Assembly (NCBI RefSeq): GCF_021325795.1
Contig: NZ_JAHPZX010000001.1
Location: forward strand, 124,001-188,000
Source: Bordetella sp. LUAb4
Lineage (GTDB): Bacteria > Pseudomonadota > Gammaproteobacteria > Burkholderiales > Burkholderiaceae_B
Direction: 5' to 3'
Length of the DNA stretch: 64,000 bases
Each line of letters starts with the position of its first letter. The first letter of the stretch is position 1. Shown here in pieces: positions 1 to 9,256 of this stretch. The notes below the pieces were generated by a model, which did not search any database, was not told where the DNA came from, and worked only from the letters and a program-made list of their open reading frames with translations. Both the position numbers and the translations under genes were made by a program.

Positions 1-247
1 GGGTCCCGACGGCTGGTCGTACTTCATGCAGCTGGACGAAACCACGCTGCGCGCCATCGCCAAGCTGACGGGCGGCGAGTACTACCAGGCCGGCTCGGCG
101 GGCGATCTGACCAAGGTTTACAGCAATCTCACCACCCGCTTTTCCCTGGAGCGGCGCGACACGGAGATCAGTGCCCTGCTGGCGGGCGTAGCGGGCGTAC
201 TGCTGCTGCTCGCGTGCATATTGTCGATCAAGTGGTTCAGGCGCTGA
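1..247 (+). CDS. VWA-domain membrane protein, C-terminal fragment
   Basis: The reading frame is open from the left edge, so only the last 81 or so residues are visible. They contain a segment of the kind found at the end of von Willebrand factor A folds (LTGGEYYQAGSAGDL), then one strongly hydrophobic helix (about LLAGVAGVLLLLACILSIKW) and a short basic end, FRR. This is the usual ending of BatA-type VWA proteins anchored in the inner membrane. The metal-binding MIDAS motif would lie upstream and cannot be checked. The internal ATG at 26 is not a credible start, because the frame continues upstream with sensible residues. Family assignment is inference from the tail only. Confidence 0.7.
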   Translation, partial: GPDGWSYFMQLDETTLRAIAKLTGGEYYQAGSAGDLTKVYSNLTTRFSLERRDTEISALLAGVAGVLLLLACILSIKWFRR

Positions 248-248
248 C

Positions 249-1202
249 TCAATCGGCGAGCGAGGGCGGCGCGTCACGCCGCAAGGACTGCGGCGGCACG
301 CCGAAGCCGCGCATGAATACTTCGCGCATATGGCGCCGGTCGCGGAAGCCGGTCTCGCGGGCGATCACCTCCATGGGGTGCAGGCTGCGTTCCACCATCA
401 GGCGCGCCGCCTCCAGTCGCAGGCCTTCTATCGCCTTGGCCGGCGACTGTCCGGTTTCCGTGGTGAAGATGCGGCTGAACTGGCGCGGACTCAGGTTGGC
501 CTGCTCCGCCAGCACTTCCACCGTCAGCAGTCCGCCCAGATTCTTGCGCGCGTAATTCAGGGCGTTCTGGATGCGGTCGGACTTGGGGGCAAGATCCAGC
601 ATTTCCGAATGCTGCGACTGCCCGCCGGATCGATGCTGATGCATCACCAGCTTATGCGCCACGCCGCGCGCGACGTCCGGCCCCAGGTCCTTTTCCACCA
701 TCGCCAGCGCCAGGTCCAGCCCGGCCGTCATGCCCGCCGACGTCCACAGCGGGCCGTCGATGATGTAGATGCGGTCGCTCTCCACCTGGATGTCCGGAAA
801 ACGGGCCTGCAAGGCGTCGGCGAATATCCAGTGCGTGGTGGCCCGGCGCCCTGACAACAAGCCGGCCTCCGCCAGCGTATAGGCGCCTGTACAAATGGCG
901 GCCACCCGGCGCGAACACTGCACGGCTTTCTGCACGAACGCCCGCTCCCTGGGTAATGACGGCTGGGCGATCGGGTCGAGGACGCCGCCCAGGATCCACG
1001 TATCCGCATAGGTCGACGGCGTCACCTTGGTGCTGCCCACGGGGACGCCGGAGGAAGCGCGCACATTGCCGCCCGGCAGCGAGTAGTGCGCGATTTCGTA
1101 GAAGGGATCCTCGGCGACGAGGTTGGCGAACTCGAAGACGGATTGGGTGGCCAGGGACATCAACTGGAAACCGTCCTTCAGCAGATAAGCGATCTTGTGC
1201 AT
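249..1202 (-). CDS. GlxA-like AraC family transcriptional regulator (DJ-1/PfpI domain + HTH)
   Basis: A 317-residue two-domain regulator. Residues 1 to about 185 form a DJ-1/PfpI (class I amidotransferase-like) domain with the elbow cysteine at Cys104 in AAICTGAYTLAEAG. Residues about 208-310 form an AraC double helix-turn-helix (LTVEVLAEQANLSPRQFSRI, then METGF-like VIARETGFRDRRHMREVF). In this family the N-terminal domain usually senses a ligand and does not catalyse. The gene is divergent from the SDR gene at 1371 across about 170 bp, so that oxidoreductase is the obvious candidate target (inference). The length is normal for the family. The start at 1202 gives a typical MHKIAYLL beginning. 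Confidence 0.93.
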   Translation of the reverse strand: MHKIAYLLKDGFQLMSLATQSVFEFANLVAEDPFYEIAHYSLPGGNVRASSGVPVGSTKVTPSTYADTWILGGVLDPIAQPSLPRERAFVQKAVQCSRRVAAICTGAYTLAEAGLLSGRRATTHWIFADALQARFPDIQVESDRIYIIDGPLWTSAGMTAGLDLALAMVEKDLGPDVARGVAHKLVMHQHRSGGQSQHSEMLDLAPKSDRIQNALNYARKNLGGLLTVEVLAEQANLSPRQFSRIFTTETGQSPAKAIEGLRLEAARLMVERSLHPMEVIARETGFRDRRHMREVFMRGFGVPPQSLRRDAPPSLAD

Positions 1203-1370
1203 GTCCGTATTCGTCCTAGCTATGTCCTAAAACACGACCATATACGTCATTTCGGAAAGCGGCAAGCGTCCCTAAGATTCATCCATCGCCAGCAGCAAGG
1301 CGAAACAAGCCGATAAACGCATCGCCGAACACGCGATCGCCCGATCAAAGACTCGACAGGACCCGCTACC

Positions 1371-2171
1371 ATGACCCACTCCCATCCCGGCACTGCCCTT
1401 ATCACTGGCGCTTCTTCCGGCATCGGCGCCGTTTATGCCGACCGCCTTGCCCGCCGTGGCTACAACCTGATCCTGGTGGCGCGCAACCGCGCTCGCCTGA
1501 ATGCCTTGGCCGAGCGCATCACCACCCAGACACGCCAGGCGGTCGAAGTGCTGGAAGCCGATCTGGGCGCCGCTGCGTCCCTGGCGCGGGTGGAAGCCAA
1601 GCTGCGTGAAGACGCCAGCATCACCCTGTTGGTGAACAACGCTGGTGTCGGCACCCATACCCCTTTGCTCGAAAGCGACATCGGTTCGATGACGGCGATG
1701 ATAGACCTCAACGTCACCGCCCCCACCCGCCTGACGTACGCCGTCGCGCCGGCCTTCGTGGCGCGTGGCCGGGGCGCGATCATCAACATCGCATCCATCG
1801 TCAGCATCGCGCCGGAGCTGCTCAATGGGGTGTACGGCGGCAGCAAGGCGTATATGCATGCGTTCAGCCAATCGCTGCACCATGAACTGGGCGCCAAGGG
1901 CGTGCGTGTGCAGGCCGTCTTGCCCGGCGCCACCGCCACGGACTTCTGGGCGACGGGCGGCTTGCCCGTGGAGCAGCTGGACCAGGCCATCGTCATGTCG
2001 GCCGAGCAGTTGGTGGACGCGGCCCTGGTTGGCTTCGACCGCGGCGAACTGATCACCATTCCCTCGCTTCATGCGGGAGAAGACTGGGAAGCCTATGAGG
2101 CGGCCCGGCAGAAGATGCTGCCGCATCTTTCCAGCAACACCCCGGCACCCCGCTACCTCGCCGCCCGTTGA
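1371..2171 (+). CDS. SDR family NAD(P)-dependent oxidoreductase
   Basis: A 266-residue classical short-chain dehydrogenase. The cofactor motif TGASSGIG is at residues 12-19, NNAG at 89-92, the catalytic Ser near 142 (IINIASIVS) and the Y-x3-K pair at Tyr155/Lys159 (YGGSK). ARNR after strand 2 suggests NADP preference (inference). The substrate cannot be read from the sequence. The gene is divergent from the GlxA-like regulator at 249-1202 and convergent with the hydrolase at 2286. All catalytic residues are present, so it should be active. Confidence 0.93.
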   Translation: MTHSHPGTALITGASSGIGAVYADRLARRGYNLILVARNRARLNALAERITTQTRQAVEVLEADLGAAASLARVEAKLREDASITLLVNNAGVGTHTPLLESDIGSMTAMIDLNVTAPTRLTYAVAPAFVARGRGAIINIASIVSIAPELLNGVYGGSKAYMHAFSQSLHHELGAKGVRVQAVLPGATATDFWATGGLPVEQLDQAIVMSAEQLVDAALVGFDRGELITIPSLHAGEDWEAYEAARQKMLPHLSSNTPAPRYLAAR

Positions 2172-2285
2172 TTCGACTCACGCCGATCGCCGTCACGCTA
2201 CCCGCGACTATTCCTTAGAATCGCTTGCAGGCCTTTGTCCGCGATGACGTTCAGCAGCTTCAGCGCGGGCCGTCCGCCCAAGCGC

Positions 2286-3113
2286 CTACGGCTGTCCAGC
2301 GTCCCGTACGGCCTGTTCTATAACCTTCGCCACCGCATCAGGGTGCGACAGCATCGACGTATGGCTGGACGCAATCTCCGTGGTCCGTGCGTGGATGCGT
2401 TTCGCCGTATCGCGCTGGAGCTGCGGATTGATCATGTGATCCTGGCCGCTGACCACGAACCAGCTTGGCCGGCTCTGCCACGCCGCCTGGCTGACCTTGT
2501 CGTCGAAGGCCGCGGCGCGGATCAAGCCCTGGGTGGCTGCCACCTGGGCGGCCTCCGCAGCAGGAACATCCGGCGCGAAGTCGGCCTTGACCGCCGCGGC
2601 CGGTAAATACAAATAGCCGTCGCTGGTCGCCGCCAGCTTGCCAAGCCCCGGCGGCGTGGCGTAGTTCTTACCTTGCTCTCCCGTACTCTGACCTGGCTCC
2701 GGCGCGAAGGCGGCGACGTAGACCAGCCCCTTCACCTTGGGATCGACCCCGGCCTCGGTAATGACCGTGCCGGCCCAGGAGTGCCCCACCAGGATCACGT
2801 CGCCCTTGACCTGGTCGATGGCGCGCCGCGTCACCTCCACGTCGTCGGCCAGCGAAGTCAGCGGATTCTGCACGGCAACCACGGCGATGCCATCGCGCTG
2901 CAGGCGGGCAATGACCTTATTCCAGCTGGAGCCGTCGGCGAAGGCGCCATGCACCAGCACGGCGGTGGGCGTGGCGGCGCTGGCCACGGGCGCTGGCCGA
3001 CCCTGCGCCTGTGTTGCGGCGGCGGAGGCCGTCCCGGCATGGGCGGCGCTACCTGCCAACGCGGTGGCAAGGGCGATGGCGGCGAGGTGGAACGGATGAC
3101 GAGACGCTTGCAT
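2286..3113 (-). CDS. Secreted alpha/beta hydrolase
   Basis: A 275-residue alpha/beta hydrolase with a Sec-type signal peptide (residues 1 to about 26, ending AHA), so it is predicted to be periplasmic or exported. The oxyanion region is HGAFADGSSW (55-64), the nucleophile elbow GHSWAG puts Ser112 at the active site, and a late histidine in SSHTSMLSHPDAV can complete the triad. The family resembles esterase/haloperoxidase-type hydrolases. The substrate is unknown. An Ala/Thr/Gln-rich linker follows the signal peptide. It is divergent from the response regulator at 3363, with 249 bp between them. Confidence 0.9.
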   Translation of the reverse strand: MQASRHPFHLAAIALATALAGSAAHAGTASAAATQAQGRPAPVASAATPTAVLVHGAFADGSSWNKVIARLQRDGIAVVAVQNPLTSLADDVEVTRRAIDQVKGDVILVGHSWAGTVITEAGVDPKVKGLVYVAAFAPEPGQSTGEQGKNYATPPGLGKLAATSDGYLYLPAAAVKADFAPDVPAAEAAQVAATQGLIRAAAFDDKVSQAAWQSRPSWFVVSGQDHMINPQLQRDTAKRIHARTTEIASSHTSMLSHPDAVAKVIEQAVRDAGQP

Positions 3114-3207
3114 GATGACTCCTGTTGGGTTTGAGGACGAACAATCCGTACTAGACCCCCGTCATTTGTCCGGTCTGTGTCCTCACCCCCCCGGATTTGC
3201 CGCCTTG

Positions 3208-3232
3208 TGTATCGGCAGGCGGTTTTGATACA
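3208..3232. promoter_or_regulatory. Inverted repeat between hydrolase and response regulator
   Basis: TGTATC at 3208-3213 is mirrored by GATACA at 3227-3232, in the 249-bp divergent interval between the hydrolase and the two-component operon. It could be an operator or simply part of the promoter. No regulator can be assigned. Confidence 0.3.
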
Positions 3233-3362
3233 TAGGCGTACAAAAGCCTCTTCCCGCCTGCCATCCGCTTGCCGTACATTTGCGTCGGACAGCAAAGTGG
3301 CGCTACACGGCAGCCCCGCGCAGGCCAGCATACGAAGGCAAGTACTACAAGGACCTCAAGGC

Positions 3363-4097
3363 ATGGAGCATACCGACCACATCCTCATCGTCGACGACGA
3401 CCGCGAAATCCGCGAGCTCGCGGGCAACTTCCTGCGCAAGAACGGACTGGACGTGACCTTCGCCGCCGACGGCAGGCAGATGTGGACTCAGCTGGAACGC
3501 GGCACCTTCGACCTCATCGTGCTGGACATCATGATGCCCGGTGATGACGGCCTGGTCCTGTGCCGCGAGCTGCGCAGCGGCAAGCACCGCCGCATCCCCA
3601 TCCTGCTGCTGACTGCCCGCAGCGACGACATGGATCGTGTGCTGGGCCTGGAGATGGGCGCCGACGACTATCTGACCAAGCCCTTCGTCGCGCGTGAACT
3701 GCTGGCCCGTATCAAGGCGGTGTTGCGCCGCACACGCATGCTGCCGCCCAATTTCCAGGTCACGGAATCGGGCCACCAACTGCGTTTCGGCGAGTGGTGC
3801 CTGGACACGACGGCCCGCCATCTGCTGGACAAGGAAGGCACCATCGTTTCGCTCAGCGGCGCGGAGTACCGCCTGCTACGCGTATTCCTGGACCATCCCC
3901 AGCGCGTGCTGACCCGCGACCAATTGCTCAATCTCACCCACGGCCGCGAAGCGGATATGTTCGGCCGCTCCATCGACCTGCTGGTCAGCCGCGTGCGCCA
4001 GCGCCTGCGCGAAGATGCGCGTGAACCCGCCTTCATCAAGACCGTGCGCAGCGAAGGCTATGTCTTCGCGTCGGCGGTGGAAGTCCTGGAAGCCTAG
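3363..4097 (+). CDS. OmpR-family DNA-binding response regulator
   Basis: A 244-residue response regulator. The receiver domain (about 6-120) has the acidic pair DDD at 11-13, the phospho-acceptor Asp55 in IVLDIMMPGDDG, Thr84 and Lys106 (TKPF). The C-terminal winged-helix domain (about 140-240) has the typical LSGAEYRLL and RSIDLLVSRVRQRL segments. I chose the ATG at 3363, not an upstream in-frame start, because AAGGA lies nine bases before it and the receiver fold begins at once (HILIVDDD). The stop is six bases before the kinase start at 4104, so the two genes form one operon. Confidence 0.95.
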   Translation: MEHTDHILIVDDDREIRELAGNFLRKNGLDVTFAADGRQMWTQLERGTFDLIVLDIMMPGDDGLVLCRELRSGKHRRIPILLLTARSDDMDRVLGLEMGADDYLTKPFVARELLARIKAVLRRTRMLPPNFQVTESGHQLRFGEWCLDTTARHLLDKEGTIVSLSGAEYRLLRVFLDHPQRVLTRDQLLNLTHGREADMFGRSIDLLVSRVRQRLREDAREPAFIKTVRSEGYVFASAVEVLEA

Positions 4098-4103
4098 CGC
4101 GTC

Positions 4104-5432
4104 ATGTCCCGTTCCCTGCTATCGCCGCGGGTTTGGCCGCGCACGCTGGTCGTCCGCCTGTTTTTGCTTTTTGTCGTGGGCCTGGTGGCCGCCCATGCCC
4201 TGTCGTTCTCGCTGCTGTTCTACGAGCGCTACACCACGACCAAGATGATGATGCTGGGCGACCTGGAAAGGGACGTCGGCATCGCCATGGACATCCTGGA
4301 CCGCCTTCCCGCGCAAGAACGCGCCGCCTGGTACCCACGCCTGACCAACGGCAACAAGCAATACCTGCCTGGCCCGGCGACGGTGCACCAGCCCCTGGCG
4401 TCGGCGGCGCAGCAAACCGCCGCGCGAGCAATCGAAGTCGCGCTGGGCGACCGGCGTCCCCTCTCCATCACCGCCGACCCGGAGGACCCACGCCACATCC
4501 AGGCGCAGGTCACGCTAGGCGATGGCAGTACCGCCGTTCTGGATATCCACCTGCAGATGCCCGCACTGGCCCTGTGGCTGCCCGTGGTGCTGTGCCTGCA
4601 ATTGCTGCTGCTGGTCGCCTGCGCCTGGTTGGCCGTGCGGCTGGCGGTACGGCCGCTGACGCGCCTGGCCCAGGCTGCCGATGCCATCGACCCGAACCGC
4701 AAGCCTCCCCCCGTACCGGAAAACGGGCCGCGCGAAGTGGCGCGTGCCGCCACGGCCTTCAATGCCATGCAGCGCCGCATCGCATCGCACATGGCCGAGC
4801 GCATGCAGATGCTGGGCGCCATCTCGCATGACCTGCAGACGCCCATCACCCGCATGAAGCTGCGCGTGGAGAGCATGGACGAGAGCAGCGACCGCGACAA
4901 GCTTGAGCGCGATCTCGACGAAGTGGGCCGCCTGATCCGCGAAGGCATCGACTACGCCCGTAGCGCACATGGCAGCCAGGAGCAGGAAGTACGCGTGGAT
5001 CTGGGCGCTTTCGTGGAAAGCCTGGTCTACGACTATGAAGACACGGGCCGCCAGGTGGCCTTGGCCGGGCAGCAGAACCTGCCCTGGTCGACTCGCCCGC
5101 AGGCTTTGCGACGCGTGCTGAGCAACCTCATCGACAATGCCATCAAGTTCTCCGGCGCGGCCGAAGTGGAAATGCGCCGCAACGCGGACGACAGCGTTTC
5201 CTTGCTCGTCATGGACCGTGGCCCCGGCATCCCCGTGGACGAACTGGATGCCGTGTGCGAACCCTTTTACCGCGTCGAGGCCTCGCGCAACCGGGAAACC
5301 GGTGGTACGGGCCTGGGCCTGGCCATCGCCAAGCAATTGGCCTCCGCGTTGGGAGGCCAATTGATCCTGGAGAATCGCCAGGGCGGCGGATTGCAAGTCG
5401 AACTCAGGCTGGCCCGCGCGCTTCAGAAGTAA
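4104..5432 (+). CDS. Sensor histidine kinase, partner of the upstream OmpR-type regulator
   Basis: A 442-residue membrane kinase. TM1 is at about 14-38 and TM2 at about 155-178, enclosing a periplasmic sensor loop of about 115 residues. A HAMP region follows (about 180-232, RPLTRLAQAADAID). The dimerisation and phospho-acceptor helix is ISHDLQTPITRMKLRVE with His242. The ATPase domain has the N box (LSNLIDNAIKFS), G1 (DRGPGIP) and G2 (TGGTGLGLAIAKQL). This layout is typical of EnvZ/OmpR-like pairs. The signal is unknown. It is convergent with the TonB receptor at 5485, but nothing in the sequence ties the two together. Confidence 0.95.
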   Translation: MSRSLLSPRVWPRTLVVRLFLLFVVGLVAAHALSFSLLFYERYTTTKMMMLGDLERDVGIAMDILDRLPAQERAAWYPRLTNGNKQYLPGPATVHQPLASAAQQTAARAIEVALGDRRPLSITADPEDPRHIQAQVTLGDGSTAVLDIHLQMPALALWLPVVLCLQLLLLVACAWLAVRLAVRPLTRLAQAADAIDPNRKPPPVPENGPREVARAATAFNAMQRRIASHMAERMQMLGAISHDLQTPITRMKLRVESMDESSDRDKLERDLDEVGRLIREGIDYARSAHGSQEQEVRVDLGAFVESLVYDYEDTGRQVALAGQQNLPWSTRPQALRRVLSNLIDNAIKFSGAAEVEMRRNADDSVSLLVMDRGPGIPVDELDAVCEPFYRVEASRNRETGGTGLGLAIAKQLASALGGQLILENRQGGGLQVELRLARALQK

Positions 5433-5484
5433 TAATCGACGTTGATCAAACTATTGTTCTGACGCTGTCCATCAGGAGCTGTGC

Positions 5485-7989
5485 TCACATGTGATACCGC
5501 AGCGTCAGCATCGCGTTGCGGCCATCGCCGTAGACGCTGTAGAAGTTGCCGGGGGGGCGGATGTAGTAGTCGCGGTCGAAGATGTTGTTCAAGGCGACCG
5601 ATACATCCACGTTCCTGTTGACCTGGTAGCCCACCGTCGCGTTGAAGATGGCATAGCCGCCTTGCGTCACGCCCCGGCTGATGGCGCTTTGCGCCAGCAT
5701 GCCGCCGCCCACGCTGACGTTCTGCAAGGGACCGTCGGTGAACTTGTACTTGGTCCACAGCTTGAACAGGTGCTTGGGATCCGTGCCGTCGGTCAGGTCG
5801 GGTTCGTCGTTGTCGAACTTGGTGTTCAGATAGGTATAACCGGCGTAGACGTTCCAGTTCGGCATCGGTTGGCCATTCACTTCAAACTCGATACCCTGGT
5901 TGCGGGCCTTGCCGCCAGCGATACTGCCGATGGCGTGATCCGGATCACCGATCGCACGGTTCTTGTCCTTGATGCGGAACAGCGCCACGGTGGTACTGAG
6001 ACGGTCATCGAAGAACGCGTTCTTCACACCGACTTCATATTGCTCGCCCGTGCGAGGCGGCAGCACGGCGCCGGTATAGTCGGTGGCGGTCTGCGCGGTC
6101 ATGAAGCGCGAGAAATTCGCGTAAGCCGTCGTCGATGGCGTGATGTCCCACACCAACCCGGCGGACGGCAGGAACTTGTGATTGACGTTGGCGATCGTGT
6201 TCCAGCTCGGATCATCGGACAGCAGGCTCTTGGAGCGTTCGCGCAAAAAGGCTTCACGTGCGCCCAACACCAGCGTGAGCGGCTCGGCCAGTTTGATGCG
6301 GCCTTGCGTGTAGAAGCTGTACTGCTCCATCCGGTTCTTGGCATCGTAGGTGAACGGCACGCTCACTTCCGGAACTTCGTTCGGATCGTAGAGGCTGAAC
6401 AGACCGCCCGGATAAGGGCCGTCCACGGACACGAACCCGGACTTGCTACGCTGGTTCACCTGCGCGTAATTGAAGCCGGCGGTCAAGGTGTGAGTCAGGC
6501 CGAAGGCATCGACGGGGCCGGACACGTGCGAATCGAAGCCCGCCCAGTTGGTGGTAGTCAGCTGCCGCTGATCGCCAAAATAAGCCAGGCCGTCGGCGGT
6601 GGCCGCGGGACCGGAATAAGCATACTTGGCGCTGGAGCGGGACTCACGATAGAAGGCCGTCGTATCCCAGGTCCAGCCATTGTCGAAGCGGTGCGTCAGG
6701 TTGGCGTTGGCCTCGCGCATCGACAGGTAAGAATTGTTCCAGTCGGGGCTGTAGTTGTCGCGATACGAACCAGGCACGCGGCCGACCAGCGCGGTACGAG
6801 CGTCATTGATGACGCCGCCCGCGCCATAGTCCAGACCGGTGATCTTCGTCACCTGGTAGCCCGCCGAGAATGACAGGGTGGTGCGTGGCGAGAAGTCATA
6901 GTCCAGCGCGACATAGCCCATGCCGTTCTTGTTGCGCGTGACGTCGACGGATTGCTGGGAGTTGTTGCCGGCGATCACCGCACGGCCGCGCAGCGTACCG
7001 TCCTGATTCAGCGGGCCGCCCACGTCGAATACCTGGCGCACGCCACCGAAGGTGCTGACCTGCGTTTCGCTGGAAAAATGAAAAGCATCCTGCGGACGCT
7101 TGCGCACCAGATTGACCGTGCCGCCGGGTTGGCCCAACGCGTCATCGGTCACGCCGGCCGGGCCGCGCAGCACTTCGACGCGATCGTACATCGACATGTC
7201 GAATTGCTGCTGGTATTGCAGGCCATTCATGATAGCCACGCCGTCGAACTGGATGCCCATCTGGTTGCCACGCGCGCGGTAGTAGCCGGTGCCGTCGCCA
7301 TAGTCGACCGAGCCCACGCCGGTGACGTAGCGCAGGCCTTGCTGGATGGTGGCGATATTCTGGTCGTCCATCCGTTCGCGCGTCAGTACTGACACGGAGC
7401 CGGGGATTTCCTTGATAGGCACGGGAATCTTGCCGACCGTGGCGGTCGTGGCAGCGTAGGAGCCGCTACCTTCCGTGGTCCCGTCCAGGGCAGTGCCAGT
7501 CACTCTTACATCGGGCAGCGTATTGGCGGATGCCGGCGCCGGGCGCAGCAGATAGCCGCCGTTGTCTTGCCTTGCGGCTTCCAGACCGGTGCCGGCCAGC
7601 AACGCGGCCAGTGCCGCGGCCGGCGTATAGCGGCCATTGATGCCGCGCGTGGTCTTGCCGCTGGTCTGGTCTTCCGTGAACGTCAGCAGCACGTTGGCAG
7701 CGCTGGCCAGGTTGCGCAAGGCCGGCGCCAGCGGGCCGGCGGGAATGGTGTAGGCCTGGAGGGGGGTCTGGGGGGTGGCTTGGGCGGCGGCGCCCGCGCC
7801 TGCCTGCGCCTGTGGCGCGGCCATCTGCGCCTGCGCGGCGGCCGGCAGGCCCGCATAGAGCGCCACGCCGCAGGTGGCGGCGGCGATGGCCTGGGCAATG
7901 GCGCGCGGCTGAAATGCCTGCTGGGTCACCGGCATGGCTGGCTGATTTTGGCTACGGATAGGCGCGCGGCGGCGACCGACGATCGGCAT
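5485..7989 (-). CDS. TonB-dependent siderophore receptor with signalling (STN) domain
   Basis: An 834-residue outer-membrane receptor of the FpvA/FecA type. In order: a signal peptide ending AQAQM; an STN signalling domain (YTIPAGPLAPALRNLA to GGYLLRPAP) that contacts FecR; a TonB-box-like stretch (LPDVRVTGT); a plug with VEVLRGPAGVTDDALGQPGG; and a 22-strand barrel ending TLRYHM. The start at 7989 is preceded by GGGGAA at good spacing. The upstream in-frame methionine at 8145 would add about 50 residues that do not look like a signal peptide. It is the last gene of the sigma/FecR/receptor unit, so ligand binding should induce its own transcription (known for the family). The siderophore is not identifiable. 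Confidence 0.95.
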   Translation of the reverse strand: MPIVGRRRAPIRSQNQPAMPVTQQAFQPRAIAQAIAAATCGVALYAGLPAAAQAQMAAPQAQAGAGAAAQATPQTPLQAYTIPAGPLAPALRNLASAANVLLTFTEDQTSGKTTRGINGRYTPAAALAALLAGTGLEAARQDNGGYLLRPAPASANTLPDVRVTGTALDGTTEGSGSYAATTATVGKIPVPIKEIPGSVSVLTRERMDDQNIATIQQGLRYVTGVGSVDYGDGTGYYRARGNQMGIQFDGVAIMNGLQYQQQFDMSMYDRVEVLRGPAGVTDDALGQPGGTVNLVRKRPQDAFHFSSETQVSTFGGVRQVFDVGGPLNQDGTLRGRAVIAGNNSQQSVDVTRNKNGMGYVALDYDFSPRTTLSFSAGYQVTKITGLDYGAGGVINDARTALVGRVPGSYRDNYSPDWNNSYLSMREANANLTHRFDNGWTWDTTAFYRESRSSAKYAYSGPAATADGLAYFGDQRQLTTTNWAGFDSHVSGPVDAFGLTHTLTAGFNYAQVNQRSKSGFVSVDGPYPGGLFSLYDPNEVPEVSVPFTYDAKNRMEQYSFYTQGRIKLAEPLTLVLGAREAFLRERSKSLLSDDPSWNTIANVNHKFLPSAGLVWDITPSTTAYANFSRFMTAQTATDYTGAVLPPRTGEQYEVGVKNAFFDDRLSTTVALFRIKDKNRAIGDPDHAIGSIAGGKARNQGIEFEVNGQPMPNWNVYAGYTYLNTKFDNDEPDLTDGTDPKHLFKLWTKYKFTDGPLQNVSVGGGMLAQSAISRGVTQGGYAIFNATVGYQVNRNVDVSVALNNIFDRDYYIRPPGNFYSVYGDGRNAMLTLRYHM

Positions 7990-8117
7990 GAATTCCCCAC
8001 AAGATGGCGTGAAAATGAAGTGCTCATGGGATAGGTGCCGCGAGAAACGCAATCGGGCAGTCGGTGGCAGCGATTTCGTCGGATTAATTTGTAACGATGG
8101 GGCAGCCAGGCAGGGCT

Positions 8118-9242
8118 TCAGGCCAAGGCCTCGACCGTCACCCAATAGCGCGTGCGCTGGTGGATGCGTACCGGCAGGACCTTGGCCAGCATGTCGAGGA
8201 TGCGATCGGTGTTCTCCAACGGGAACACGCCCGACACGCGCAGGTTGGCGGCGGCCGGGTCGCAGCGCAGGAGACCGGGCCGGTAACGGCCCAGTTCCGC
8301 CAGGAAGTCAGTCAGCCGCAGGTTCTCGGCGACGATCTGGCCGCGTGTCCATGCCAGGTCGCGGTCGGCGACAGCCACGGCCCCGTCGATGGCGCGCCGG
8401 GTGAACGTGGCGCGTTCCCCCGCGCGCAGGATGCGGGATTGCGCGGAGGCATCCACCGGCGTGATCTCCACCGCGCTTTCCACCACGGCGACGGTGCTGT
8501 AGCCGTCGTCCTGGCGCACCATGAAACGGGTGCCGAGTGCGCGGACGAGGCCTTCACCAGTCTGCAGAATGAACGGCCGCGAATCGGGTTGGCCGTCGAC
8601 CAGCGCGTGGCCGGTGATGATCATGGCTTCGCCTGCCACCAGACGCACCAGGCGGCGCTGGCCGTCGAATTTCACGTCGATGGCGCTATTGGTATTGAGC
8701 AGGATGCGGGTGCCGTCGCTCAAGGCCACCGCGCGTTGCTGGCCTACGCCCGTGCGGTAGTCGGCCACCGCGTGCTGCCAGGTTTGTGTGCGCGAGGCGA
8801 GCAGCGCGGACGTGCCGATGGCGCCGCTCCACAGCAGCAGGCGCATGGCTTTGCGGCGGCCAGCGGCGGCGGCCGGGGCTTTTCCCGACGCGGCCGCCGT
8901 GCGTGTCCCGTAAGGCGAAAGTGCCTGGTACGCGGCGCGCGGCGGCAAGGAAGAGAGCCGGCGGGTGACTGTCTCGATATGGCGCCAGGCCAGCTCATGT
9001 TCGGCATCGGCCGCACGCCATTGCTGCCAGCACTGGCGTTCGCTGTCGGTGGCCGCGCCGGACATCATGATCGTCAGCCATTCGGCGGCGGCATCGGCGG
9101 TGGCCTCGCTGATAGGCTGGCCGCAGGCCATGGGTGGCGGCGACGATGCGGCCGCGAAGTCGGTCATGGTGGCCCCGGTGATGGCGGACTCGGTTATGGA
9201 CTCAGCAACGGAAGACGGCGCGGCCCGACGGGCGGTTGGCAT
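8118..9242 (-). CDS. fecR: FecR-family anti-sigma/sigma-regulator protein
   Basis: An inner-membrane FecR protein that relays receptor occupancy to the sigma factor. The N-terminal cytoplasmic part carries the family signature (ISEATADAAAEWLTIMMSG, then CWQQWRAADAEHELAW). One hydrophobic segment follows (MRLLLWSGAIGTSALLAS), then the periplasmic FecR domain (TGVGQQRAVALSDGTRILLN, VVESAVEITP) and the C-terminal STN-like region (LPVRIHQRTRYWVTV). The start at 9242 lies 14 bases after the sigma stop and gives 374 residues. The methionine at 9167 would give 349, nearer the family norm, and neither has a strong ribosome site. It sits between fecI and the receptor. Confidence 0.9.
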   Translation of the reverse strand: MPTARRAAPSSVAESITESAITGATMTDFAAASSPPPMACGQPISEATADAAAEWLTIMMSGAATDSERQCWQQWRAADAEHELAWRHIETVTRRLSSLPPRAAYQALSPYGTRTAAASGKAPAAAAGRRKAMRLLLWSGAIGTSALLASRTQTWQHAVADYRTGVGQQRAVALSDGTRILLNTNSAIDVKFDGQRRLVRLVAGEAMIITGHALVDGQPDSRPFILQTGEGLVRALGTRFMVRQDDGYSTVAVVESAVEITPVDASAQSRILRAGERATFTRRAIDGAVAVADRDLAWTRGQIVAENLRLTDFLAELGRYRPGLLRCDPAAANLRVSGVFPLENTDRILDMLAKVLPVRIHQRTRYWVTVEALA

Positions 9243-9256
9243 GATGGGCGGCGTTA

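Noticed and set aside
3177-3362. N-terminal extension of the response regulator
   Set aside because: The open frame continues upstream, but a ribosome site and the receiver-domain start both point to 3363.
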